Assembly: GCA_963837395.1 (NCBI GenBank)
Contig: CAWINI010000004.1
Coordinates: 1,364,001 to 1,428,000 of the forward strand
Direction: 5' to 3'
DNA length: 64,000 nt
From: CAVZQN01 sp963837395
Lineage (GTDB): Bacteria; Acidobacteriota; HRBIN11; JAKEFK01
The notes under the pieces: model-generated
Told to the model about the DNA's origin: nothing
The model's input: only the letters and a program-made list of their open reading frames with translations
The model's database searches: none
Position numbers and translations under genes: made by a program
Shown: in pieces, positions 42,754 through 50,848 of the stretch
How the letters are laid out: each line of letters opens with the position of its first letter
Numbering within the stretch: the first letter of the stretch is position 1

Positions 42754-43566
42754 ATGACTGACGCGCTCGCTATCCTTGCCGTTGCCTTTTACACCGTGGC
42801 GACGATCTATTTTTTGATCCGATTTTTCCTGAAAAAGGAAAAAACGGCTCGTGCTGCCTATCTATTTCTGCTGCTGGGATTAGCCACGCACGGACTCGAT
42901 CTTCTTGTTATCGGACTTCGCTATCATCATTTTCCCGCAACATCGCTCCCTGAGGCTCTCACACTCGTTTCCTGGTTGACCGTTCTTTTCTTCACATGGA
43001 TTGTGCATAGAGATTCAATGGGAGCCGTTGCTGTGGTTTTATTACCGGTCGCAATCATTTCTGTTCTTTACAACGAGTTTTTCGGTGTAAAAATGCCCCC
43101 ACCAGAACCGATCATTCGGGAAGAATGGGTCTATATTCATATCCCTTTGATGATCCTCAGTGTTGCTGCTCTGGCTTTAACGTTTGTGCTGGCGATCATC
43201 TATATCATTCAAGAACGACAGCTAAAATCGAAACAGCCTGCATTTTTTTACTATCGACTCCCCTCTCTTGAGGTATGTGAAGACTTAGCATCAAAAAGCC
43301 TCTGGGCGGGTTTTTTTCTTTTGACCCTCGGAATCATTACCGGAATGATCCTGTCACGAAATATTCATGGGGTTTATTTCAGCTGGGATTACAAAGAAAT
43401 CTGGTCGGTAATTACCTGGTGCTTATATGCAATTCTAATTCACGGAAGACTTCTTGCTGCATGGCGCGGACGTCGCGCAGCTTATTTCGCAATCGCCGGT
43501 TTTGTTTTGATGCTGTTCTCTTTTGCAGGTATATCGCTTCTATCTAAGGGTTATCACGCATTTTAA
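42754..43566 (+). CDS. CcsA/HemX-type cytochrome c assembly membrane protein
   Basis: A 270-residue protein with about eight membrane segments and the CcsA/HemX fold. The conserved tryptophan-rich part is represented by SWDYKEIWSVITWCLYAILIHGRL, and histidine in EWVYIHIPLMILS and other positions may handle haem. Placement directly upstream of hemA by 2 bp indicates the HemX protein, which influences glutamyl-tRNA reductase abundance or haem handling in Gram-positive relatives; CcsA-type cytochrome c biogenesis is also possible. The exact role cannot be separated by sequence alone. Confidence 0.88.
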   Translation: MTDALAILAVAFYTVATIYFLIRFFLKKEKTARAAYLFLLLGLATHGLDLLVIGLRYHHFPATSLPEALTLVSWLTVLFFTWIVHRDSMGAVAVVLLPVAIISVLYNEFFGVKMPPPEPIIREEWVYIHIPLMILSVAALALTFVLAIIYIIQERQLKSKQPAFFYYRLPSLEVCEDLASKSLWAGFFLLTLGIITGMILSRNIHGVYFSWDYKEIWSVITWCLYAILIHGRLLAAWRGRRAAYFAIAGFVLMLFSFAGISLLSKGYHAF

Positions 43567-43568
43567 TC

Positions 43569-44822
43569 ATGACCATTACGATAACAGGATTAAGCCACAA
43601 AACAGCGCCCGTTGAACTTCGCGAACGGTTGCACCTTCCGGAAGAACTTTATCCTGAAGCATTGAAAGCATTACAAACCAAAGTGCCGGAAGGGCTGATA
43701 TTTTCTACCTGCAATCGATTTGAAATCATGGCGAATAATGAATCCACGTTAGAATCACGCGATCGATTGATCGATTTCATCAGCGATATGCGTCGGATCT
43801 CCACGCGTGAATTCGAACCATTTTTGTATCATCACTCCGATTCGGATGCAGTACGTCATGTATTTCGCGTAACAAGCAGTCTTGATTCGATGGTAATCGG
43901 TGAACCGCAAATCCTCGGGCAAATGAAGCAATTTTTTGCATTAGCTCAGCAGCATCGTTCAATCGGATTCATTTTGAATTCGGTTATGGAACGTGCATTT
44001 ATGGTTGCAAAGAAAGTTCGACGCGAAACTTTAATTGCCTCCAATGCTGTTTCGATCAGCTCCGTTGCAGTTGAACTGGCAACAAAAATTTTCGGAAGGC
44101 TTGATGGGAAAACGGCGCTCATTGTTGGTGCGGGCAAAATGAGCCTTCAATCCATCAGACATTTGCAGTCTCGCGGAGTAAAGCTGGTCCTTGTTACAAA
44201 TCGTACCTTTCAGAATGCAGCAGAACTCGCGGAATCAATCAAAGGACGCGCCGTTCCGTTTGAAAGCATGGTAGATTGCCTTGCTGAAGCGGATATCATT
44301 ATCAGCTCAACCGGTTCAACAAACTTTATTATCCGCAAAGATGATGTTGTCCGGGCGATGGCTATCCGTAAAAATAAACCAATTTTCTTGATTGATATTG
44401 CTGTCCCAAGAGATATCGATCCGCAAATCAATCAAGTGGATAACACTTTCCTTTATGATATCGATGATTTAAAAAATGTTTCGGAAGCGAATCGGAAAGA
44501 GCGTGAAAAAGAAGCTGATCGTGCTGAAGAAATTGTAGCGCGTGAAGCAGAGCTGTTCTGGAATAGACTTAAAACATTGGATATCGCTCCAACAATCAGG
44601 GAGATACAAAGCAGGATTGATGCGTTACGCCAATCTGAAATCGAACGAACATTGAAGAAAATCGGACCATTAACTGATGAACAAAGGGCGGCGTTGGAAA
44701 GTTTAGCAAATAGTCTTACAAACAAAATTACTCAAGGTTCTTTTGTTGAACTTCGCTCGCTCGCAAATCAACCAGATGGCATAGAAAAGATTGAATTGAT
44801 CCGCAAACTTTTTAAGTTGTAA
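43569..44822 (+). CDS. hemA: Glutamyl-tRNA reductase
   Basis: First committed enzyme of the C5 route to 5-aminolaevulinate, reducing glutamyl-tRNA to glutamate-1-semialdehyde with NADPH. The catalytic cysteine is in FSTCNRFEI near residue 49, and preceding residues TITGLSHKTAPVELRERL are the canonical N-terminus. The NADPH domain has LIVGAGKMS, and the dimerisation helix follows (IREIQSRIDALRQSEIERTL). Length (417) is normal. Two base pairs separate it from the hemX-like gene. A repeat element (copy D) separates it from hemC. Confidence 0.97.
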   Translation: MTITITGLSHKTAPVELRERLHLPEELYPEALKALQTKVPEGLIFSTCNRFEIMANNESTLESRDRLIDFISDMRRISTREFEPFLYHHSDSDAVRHVFRVTSSLDSMVIGEPQILGQMKQFFALAQQHRSIGFILNSVMERAFMVAKKVRRETLIASNAVSISSVAVELATKIFGRLDGKTALIVGAGKMSLQSIRHLQSRGVKLVLVTNRTFQNAAELAESIKGRAVPFESMVDCLAEADIIISSTGSTNFIIRKDDVVRAMAIRKNKPIFLIDIAVPRDIDPQINQVDNTFLYDIDDLKNVSEANRKEREKEADRAEEIVAREAELFWNRLKTLDIAPTIREIQSRIDALRQSEIERTLKKIGPLTDEQRAALESLANSLTNKITQGSFVELRSLANQPDGIEKIELIRKLFKL

Positions 44823-44879
44823 CCACAAAAGTAAACCATGACCTTTGGATGAACCGAAAATGGCGAAAACAAAACGTCA

Positions 44880-44978
44880 GTTTCTCCCCCTTATAAAGGG
44901 GGAGATTTAGAGGGGGTTGGAGTGTCTTACAATATTCCCAACCACCCCCTACACCCCCTCCTTCATAAGGAGGGGGAA
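44880..44978 (+). repeat. Three-stem intergenic repeat, copy D
   Basis: CTCCCCCTTATAAAGGGGGAG, inner GGGGGTTGG to CCAACCACCCC, CCCCTCCTTCATAAGGAGGGGG. The upstream segment starting at AACCACAAAAG (44821) is a diverged form of the flank of copy C, and the downstream ATTTTCAAAGAAGACACAGAG resembles that of copy C. Lies between hemA and hemC. Confidence 0.85.
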
Positions 44979-45015
44979 GTCAAAATCAGCAGTCATTTTC
45001 AAAGAAGACACAGAG

Positions 45016-45933
45016 ATGAAGTTTAAGATCGCGACACGAGGCAGCAAGCTTGCAACGTTTCAGGCGGAGCATGCACGATCGCTGTTGCAACGTAGATTCC
45101 CTGAACATGAATGGAACGTTGTAACGTTCACTACAACAGGAGATCGATTCCATGATAGACCGCTTTCGGAATTTGGCGGAAAAGGAGCGTTCCTGAAAGA
45201 GATTGAAGAAGCGCTGATAAGAGACGACGCAGATCTGGCTGTTCACAGCTTGAAGGATGTGCCTGCGGCCTTAACTCCAGGCCTGGAATTAGAAGCATTT
45301 TTGCCAAGAGAGGATCCTCGCGATGTTTGGGTCAGCGAACAAGATGAGATGATGCACCTTGCATCGGGAAAACGCGTAGGTACAAGCAGTTTGCGCCGCG
45401 AACTTCTAATCCGTTTCTTCAGACCTGATTTGAAAGTGGAAATGTTGCGTGGAAATCTGGATACACGTCTACGAAAATTACGCGAACGCCAGTATGATGC
45501 AATTGTAGTTGCAGCTGCCGGATTACACCGATTGCAACTCTATGATGAAAAAATAATGCATACGCTTTCGGAAGATGCCTTTATTCCTGCAATCGGACAA
45601 GGTACTATCGTGCTGCAAGCAAAAGCAAATTATAAAGTTTCAGCTCTTTTAAAAATGTTAAACGATCCGATTAGCGGAATTGCAGCAAGAATCGAACGGG
45701 GTTTCCTTTCGATTTATGAAGGAGGTTGTCATCTTCCAATTGGAGGATTCGCAACTTTAGAGAGCGGCGCATGGACATTCCGGGCATTTATTGGTGGAAT
45801 CCGTTCCGGACGCATTGTTCAGGAATTTGTACGAAGCGCATTGCCTGATGACTGCATAAAACAAATGCAAAATAAATTGGATGCGCAAGGTGCTCGTGAA
45901 CTTCTTGCCGAATCTAAAGAGGCAGATCAGTGA
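45016..45933 (+). CDS. hemC: Porphobilinogen deaminase (hydroxymethylbilane synthase)
   Basis: Polymerises four porphobilinogens onto a covalently held dipyrromethane. Conserved elements: IATRGSKLATFQAE at the N-terminus, SLKDVPAAL in domain 1, RVGTSSLRRELLIRF, RGNLDTRLRKL and the cofactor cysteine in YEGGCHLPIG. Length (305) is normal. The frame is open further upstream, but that segment derives from repeat copy D; ATG 45016 (MKFKIATRGSKL) is the natural start. The stop overlaps the GTG of hemD by four bases. Confidence 0.96.
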   Translation: MKFKIATRGSKLATFQAEHARSLLQRRFPEHEWNVVTFTTTGDRFHDRPLSEFGGKGAFLKEIEEALIRDDADLAVHSLKDVPAALTPGLELEAFLPREDPRDVWVSEQDEMMHLASGKRVGTSSLRRELLIRFFRPDLKVEMLRGNLDTRLRKLRERQYDAIVVAAAGLHRLQLYDEKIMHTLSEDAFIPAIGQGTIVLQAKANYKVSALLKMLNDPISGIAARIERGFLSIYEGGCHLPIGGFATLESGAWTFRAFIGGIRSGRIVQEFVRSALPDDCIKQMQNKLDAQGARELLAESKEADQ

Positions 45934-47072
45934 TCCGAAATCAAAAGGATCTCTACACTTCCCTTCTTTCAATTTATCCTGAAGGCCTTTATATCAAAAA
46001 TTTAGTACACAGCGGTCTTGCCAAAATTCAATGGGACTTGCTGGCATCAATGAAGGATCCGGTCCTGATCCGCGTACGCAAAGATCAATTTGGACAGCTG
46101 ATGGAATCTTTGATCATGAATGGATTAGGTCCATCTGAATCTTGCGCAATCTTAAATCTTGAAGGCAATATGAAACCGATTGTAAGTACAGCAGGAAATG
46201 CAGCTCAACGAGCGAGAAGTATGCCAGGAGAAATTTTGCATTTATTGATTGCCAAAGATTACTCCGGGCTGGTTTATAAATCGAAATCGCTTGCAGGAAA
46301 AAGCATTTTGGTGACGCGCGCACAAAAGCAAGCTCGCGAATTAACTTCGCTGTTACAGCAAAGAGGCGCTAATGTTGTTGAGGTGCCGGCAATCGAAATT
46401 GTAATGGTGTATGAAAAGAAGCTCGAGTTATTACAAACATTGCACGTCATTTTTGATTATTCATGGTTGATTTTGACAAGCGTAAACACCGTTGTGATCC
46501 TGGATCAGATACTAGAAGAAGCAGCACTCGATTGGTCAATATTCAAGGATTTATCAATTGCATGTATTGGAAGGTCTACGGCTGCTGCAGTACGGGAGCG
46601 CGGCGCAACTGTGGCTTTAGTTCCTCCGATGTATCAAGCGGAAAGCCTGGTGGAAGAGCTTCTGAAAAAAGACATATCTGGAAAACGGATTTTATTGCCT
46701 CGCGCCGAAGCGTCCAGAAGAATTTTGCCGGATACTTTGCAACTTGCCGGCGCCAATATTCATGAAATTCAGGTTTATCGCGCAGAAATTCCGGAATCAA
46801 GCCGCAAAGAACTTTTGCGCGTGCTAACTCATGAGAAGTTGAATTACATAACATTTACTTCAAGTTCAACTGTCAATCATTTTGTGGAAATCGCCGGCGA
46901 ACATTTAAACAAACTTGATTTCCGAAGAATTCGTGTTGCTTGCATCGGACCGGTTACAGCAGCAACGCTTGAAGAACATGGAATTCCATGTAAGGTTCAA
47001 GCAAAGGAATTTACGATTCCAGGATTAGTGAAAGCCTTAGAACGCGACGCATTGCTGGAGCTGGAATCATGA
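45930..47072 (+). CDS. hemD: Uroporphyrinogen-III synthase with a truncated SUMT-like N-terminal segment
   Basis: Residues about 120-380 are HemD (KSILVTRAQKQARELTSLLQ, VVEVPAIEI, LTSVNTVVILDQIL, YITFTSSSTVNHF, RVACIGPVTAATLEEHG), which cyclises hydroxymethylbilane to uroporphyrinogen III. Residues about 45-115 resemble the C-terminal end of the uroporphyrinogen-III C-methyltransferase CobA/SUMT: QLMESLIMNGLGPSESCAIL, then GNMKPIVSTAGNAAQRARS. This end-part normally precedes HemD in CobA-HemD fusions. The SAM-binding GxGxG half is absent, and no space upstream remains since hemC overlaps. The remnant probably no longer methylates; it may be structural. GTG 45930 shares bases with the hemC stop. 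Confidence 0.9.
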   Translation: MIRNQKDLYTSLLSIYPEGLYIKNLVHSGLAKIQWDLLASMKDPVLIRVRKDQFGQLMESLIMNGLGPSESCAILNLEGNMKPIVSTAGNAAQRARSMPGEILHLLIAKDYSGLVYKSKSLAGKSILVTRAQKQARELTSLLQQRGANVVEVPAIEIVMVYEKKLELLQTLHVIFDYSWLILTSVNTVVILDQILEEAALDWSIFKDLSIACIGRSTAAAVRERGATVALVPPMYQAESLVEELLKKDISGKRILLPRAEASRRILPDTLQLAGANIHEIQVYRAEIPESSRKELLRVLTHEKLNYITFTSSSTVNHFVEIAGEHLNKLDFRRIRVACIGPVTAATLEEHGIPCKVQAKEFTIPGLVKALERDALLELES

Positions 47073-48625
47073 ATCACCCATTTTCAGGAGGGCGGGCCTC
47101 CGTGCCCGCCATTGTGCTAACAATCATCTGCATGTTGGTTGCATGTAAGAGTTGGACTGAAGTCAGTGAGCCATTGCAGAAGGTTCGAAATTATCGCAAA
47201 GCAAATGAGCAAAAGATCGTAAAAGAATTCATAGACTTACTGGCAATACCAAATGTTGCTTCGGATACAGCGAACATCCGGAAGAATGCAGATTTCATTG
47301 TTGCGATGTTGAAGCGTCGCGAAGTTGAAACTAGATTGCTTGAATTCAAAGATACTCCGCCCGCAGTTTATGGTGAGTTGAAAAGTAAATCTGCTGCAAA
47401 AACGATTGGAATCTATGTTCACTATGATGGACAACCTGTGGATGTTTTGCAGTGGAAAACCGAACCATGGAAACCGGTTTTGCGCGAAGGAGCGATAGAT
47501 AGCAAAACCATAGATCTTAACTCAGTAAATGGTCCGTTAAACCCTGAATGGCGTTTGTATGCACGATCCACCGGCGATGATAAAGCTCCGATTTCTGCAA
47601 TCACTACGGCACTCGATGCAATGAAAGTTGCAGGCATTTCGCCATCGGTGAATGTGAAATTCTTTTTTGAAGGTGAAGAAGAAGCAGGCTCACCGCATCT
47701 GCCAGGGTTAATGGAACAATACAAAGATCTTTTGAAGGCGGATGTTTGGCTTTTGTGTGATGGTCCGGTACACCAGAGTCGAAAGCAGCAGCTATTTTTT
47801 GGCGCGCGCGGTGTGATGGGAGTGGAGCTCACTGTATATGGTCCGACGCGCGCATTGCACAGTGGTCATTACGGAAACTGGGCTCCAAACCCAATTGCCC
47901 TTCTTGCAAATTTGATTGCCAGCATGCGTGATATGGATGGCAAAATTTTAATCCCGGGATTTTATGACAGCGTTCGTCCTTTAACCGAGAGTGAACACAA
48001 AGCAATTGTGGAAGTGCCTTCTGTTGATGATCAAATGCGATCGGAACTCGGACTGGCACAAACCGAAGCGAATAATGCATTGCTGGTTGAACGCATTGTG
48101 AGCTTACCGGCGTTGAATCTCCGGGGCTTTCAAGGCGGTAATGTTGGCGAAAAAGCAGCAAATGCAATTCCGGTTGAAGCCCATGCTTCGATCGATTTTC
48201 GACTTGTTCCTGATGAAAAGCCTGCAAAAGTTCGGGAGTTGACGGAGGAACATATCAAAAATCAGGGATTTCATATTGTTTATGAACCGCCAACACCGGA
48301 AATTCGGAAACAATCTCCGAAGATTATTTACTTACAGTGGGAGGAAGGTTATCCTGCCGCGAGAACTTCGATGGATCTTCCGGAGTCAAAAGCTGTGATT
48401 CAAACAATTGAAAAATCGCTGGGCATTCAGCTAATTAAAATGCCGTCACTCGGCGGAAGCATCCCCATGTATTTGTTTGTTGATGTGTTGAATGCGCCGG
48501 TAATTGGGTTCCCGATCGCCAATCACGACAATAACCAGCACGCCGCAAATGAAAACCTCCGTCTGCAAAACCTGTGGGACGGTATCGAAATTTATGCTGC
48601 TTTGTTCTCGTCACTACAGCTATAG
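47069..48625 (+). CDS. M20-family metallopeptidase
   Basis: A 518-residue M20/M28-type zinc peptidase of the CPG2/dipeptidase type. The metal ligands are seen in GIYVHYDGQPVDVLQW (His, Asp), DDKAPISAITTALDAM and KFFFEGEEEAGSPHL (the catalytic Glu-Glu), with HSGHYGNWAPNP in the lid domain and a final His in FPIANHDNNQHAANENLR. The N-terminal hydrophobic stretch IVLTIICMLVAC is a signal peptide, possibly of lipoprotein type (LVAC). ATG 47069 overlaps the hemD stop as ATGA, but the next eight codons are a REP-like palindrome (47091-47110), so GTG 47102 or another codon may be the ancestral start. Target peptides unknown. Confidence 0.9.
   Translation: MNHPFSGGRASVPAIVLTIICMLVACKSWTEVSEPLQKVRNYRKANEQKIVKEFIDLLAIPNVASDTANIRKNADFIVAMLKRREVETRLLEFKDTPPAVYGELKSKSAAKTIGIYVHYDGQPVDVLQWKTEPWKPVLREGAIDSKTIDLNSVNGPLNPEWRLYARSTGDDKAPISAITTALDAMKVAGISPSVNVKFFFEGEEEAGSPHLPGLMEQYKDLLKADVWLLCDGPVHQSRKQQLFFGARGVMGVELTVYGPTRALHSGHYGNWAPNPIALLANLIASMRDMDGKILIPGFYDSVRPLTESEHKAIVEVPSVDDQMRSELGLAQTEANNALLVERIVSLPALNLRGFQGGNVGEKAANAIPVEAHASIDFRLVPDEKPAKVRELTEEHIKNQGFHIVYEPPTPEIRKQSPKIIYLQWEEGYPAARTSMDLPESKAVIQTIEKSLGIQLIKMPSLGGSIPMYLFVDVLNAPVIGFPIANHDNNQHAANENLRLQNLWDGIEIYAALFSSLQL
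47091..47110. repeat. 20-bp palindrome inside the M20 gene's leader
   Basis: GGCGGGCCTCCGTGCCCGCC forms a 7-bp GC stem and encodes GGRASVPA within the signal-peptide region. An exact inverted copy of all 20 bases lies at 56722-56741 after the DUF192 gene, and related GCCCGCC hairpins at 6757. Confidence 0.75.
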
Positions 48626-48669
48626 TACTACCGTTGTAGCAACCTCAAAGTCAACCCTCCTGAACGTGG

Positions 48670-48945
48670 TTATTGTAGCAGCTCCAGCATTTTGGCCGGA
48701 TCTGTGGTGGGATTCTTGCAGGCGTACTTCAAACAAACATACGCTGTGGCTTTATCATTCACTGCCTTTTGATATTTGGTAAATTCCGCAATCCTGGAAA
48801 TATCGGGGTCCTCGGAATCCAACGGACGCATTAACACAATTTTGTTCGGAACAAAATGTTGTCCTAATGCCTGAAGCATCTTTCTAGTATCTTCTGCATC
48901 CGGATTTCCGGCGATCACAATTTCGTAGGAAGGTGCCGACTGCAA
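48670..48945 (-). CDS. YyaL-type protein, C-terminal fragment after frame break
   Basis: 91 codons: LQSAPSYEIVIAGNPDAEDTRKMLQALG and HFVPNKIVLMRPLDSEDPDISR. These match the typical end of YyaL/DUF255 proteins, which finish with a conserved ...EIVIAG module. The upstream larger frame diverges at QALDFAVGTFL. Removing one base in the A-run at 48944-48947 (T-run on the coding strand) joins QALDLQSAPSYEIVIAG. Reads from the minus strand and ends with LLELLQ. Confidence 0.8.
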   Translation of the reverse strand: MQSAPSYEIVIAGNPDAEDTRKMLQALGQHFVPNKIVLMRPLDSEDPDISRIAEFTKYQKAVNDKATAYVCLKYACKNPTTDPAKMLELLQ

Positions 48946-50761
48946 AATCTAATGCTTGCATCAACATCGTGTGGGCAGAAGGTGCCATTCGCACCGACTC
49001 CGAAAATGTTTTTGCAATTTGTGCTGCCTTCTTTTCAAAATCTGTATTTGCCGTAATCCGGCCAAGCCGCAAAAGATTGATCATTGCGACTGAATTTCCG
49101 GAAGGTACCGCTCCGTCATAAATTTCTTTGGTACGTGTTATTAGTTCTTCACCTTTGTCAGAAGTGAAATAGAATCCACCACGCTCACTATCCCAATAAT
49201 GCGCAATCAAATATTGATTCAATTCTATCGCAGACTTTAACCACGCCGGATCGAATGTAGCTTCGTATAGTTCAAGCAATCCCCATACAAAAAACGCATA
49301 ATCATCTACATGAGCGGGAAGTCTTGCTTCACCATCGCGATAACGATGAATCAAAGAGCCATCACTTGTTTTCATTTTCTGTAAGATAAAATTCGCAGAC
49401 TTCTTCGCCGCTTCCGCATATTGCGGCTCTTGCAACGCTTGCGATGCGTGAGCCATCGCTGCGATCATCAACCCGTTCCAATCAGTCAGGATTTTGTCAT
49501 CTTTATACGGATGGATCCGCTTTTGACGAACCTCAAATAATTTTTTGCGGGATCGATCAATAATCTGGCGCAGCTCTTTTTCAGTTAAAAGATTTTCTTT
49601 CGCAATTTCAGACCATGATTTGCTCAAGTGCAAAATATTTGTTCCGGGCATTTCATTGGTCACCGAATCAATAAAATTTCCTTCGTTCTTTACATTGAAT
49701 ACTTTGATGAATAGATCGGCATCAGTTCCCAGAATTTTTCGGATCTCGGATTCATCCCACAAATAGAACTTCCCTTCTTCGGCTTCACTGTCTGCGTCTT
49801 CTGCAGAATAAAATCCACCTTCAGGTGAAGCCATATCGCGAAGAATGTAGGTAAGGATTTCTTGAACCGTCTCTTTATAACGAGGTTTGCCTGTAGCTTG
49901 ATAAGCCTCAGTGTAGGCGAGGGTTAACAACGCCTGGTCGTAAAGCATCTTTTCGAAATGCGGCACCAACCATTTTTTGTCAGTTGAGTATCGATGGAAT
50001 CCAAAACCGATCTGATCAAAAATTCCACCCATTCTCATTCCATCCAGAGTTTTTTCAACTGTTTCTAAAGTCTTTGCATTGTGCGTTCTTTTCCAATAGC
50101 GTAACAAAAATGACAACGTATGAGGTGTTGGAAATTTCGGCGCACTACCAAAACCGCCGTAAAATGGATCAAATCTTTGATTAAGCTGATCATAAGTTTT
50201 ATCCAGATCCGTTCTGGTGAGTTCCTCCCCTTTTTCTGCAGAAGATTGCGATTGTTGTAGCAGTTCCGTAATTTGATCGGCAGATTTCAAAAGATCTTCT
50301 TTTCGATTCTGCCAGATCTCATGAAGTTTTGGTACCAAATCCATCATTCCCGCTCTTCCAAAACGTCCTTCTTTTGGAATATAGGTTGTAGCAAAAAATG
50401 GTTTCCTATCGGGGGTCATTACAATTGTGAGCGGCCATCCCCCGCTGCCAGTCATCATCTGGCAAACAGTCATGTAAATGTTGTCGATATCCGGACGCTC
50501 TTCGCGATCCACTTTAATTGAAACGAACATATCATTCATAAGCTTTGCAACTTCTTTGTCTTCAAATGATTCATGTTCCATCACATGACACCAGTGACAG
50601 GTTGAATATCCAATGGAAAGAAAAATTGGTTTGTTTTCTTCGCGAGCTTTTTTGAATGCTTCTTCGCCCCACGGATACCAATCAACCGGATTGTTAGCGT
50701 GTTGCAATAAGTATGGACTTTTTTCTTGAGCCAAACGATTCTGATGCGGTGTGTCAGTCAT
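48884..50761 (-). CDS. YyaL-type thioredoxin-domain protein (DUF255), N-terminal main part
   Basis: Thioredoxin domain (DUF255) with a following glycoside-hydrolase-like alpha/alpha barrel. RLAQEKSPYLLQHANNPVDWYPWGEEA is the family N-terminus, and the redox motif is CHWCHVMEHESF. Later the barrel has FGSAPKFPTPHTLSFLLRY and GGIFDQIGFGFHRYSTD, WLVPHFEKMLYDQALL, and EGGFYSAEDADSE. Function in the cell is not settled (a spermatogenesis homologue exists in animals). ATG 50761 (MTDTPHQN) is the best-supported start; a GTG at 50827 would add a 22-residue hydrophobic leader and nearly abut the divergent cstA gene. The C-terminal module is separated by a frame break near 48946 (see the adjacent fragment). 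Confidence 0.9.
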   Translation of the reverse strand: MTDTPHQNRLAQEKSPYLLQHANNPVDWYPWGEEAFKKAREENKPIFLSIGYSTCHWCHVMEHESFEDKEVAKLMNDMFVSIKVDREERPDIDNIYMTVCQMMTGSGGWPLTIVMTPDRKPFFATTYIPKEGRFGRAGMMDLVPKLHEIWQNRKEDLLKSADQITELLQQSQSSAEKGEELTRTDLDKTYDQLNQRFDPFYGGFGSAPKFPTPHTLSFLLRYWKRTHNAKTLETVEKTLDGMRMGGIFDQIGFGFHRYSTDKKWLVPHFEKMLYDQALLTLAYTEAYQATGKPRYKETVQEILTYILRDMASPEGGFYSAEDADSEAEEGKFYLWDESEIRKILGTDADLFIKVFNVKNEGNFIDSVTNEMPGTNILHLSKSWSEIAKENLLTEKELRQIIDRSRKKLFEVRQKRIHPYKDDKILTDWNGLMIAAMAHASQALQEPQYAEAAKKSANFILQKMKTSDGSLIHRYRDGEARLPAHVDDYAFFVWGLLELYEATFDPAWLKSAIELNQYLIAHYWDSERGGFYFTSDKGEELITRTKEIYDGAVPSGNSVAMINLLRLGRITANTDFEKKAAQIAKTFSESVRMAPSAHTMLMQALDFAVGTFLRNCDRRKSGCRRY

Positions 50762-50848
50762 GCTATATCCCTGAAAAACAAAAATCGTTAAAATAATGGC
50801 TGATCTTAAAATCCGGTGAATATCCACCAATCCAATATATAAGAACTT

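Noticed and set aside
45930..46320. Functional SUMT/CobA domain in the HemD protein
   Set aside because: The SAM-binding glycine motif and the N-terminal half are absent and hemC overlaps the start.
50761..50827. Signal peptide on the YyaL-type protein using GTG 50827
   Set aside because: The leader is hydrophobic but lacks a clear cleavage site, leaves only 21 bp to the divergent cstA start, and the protein family is cytoplasmic in most bacteria.
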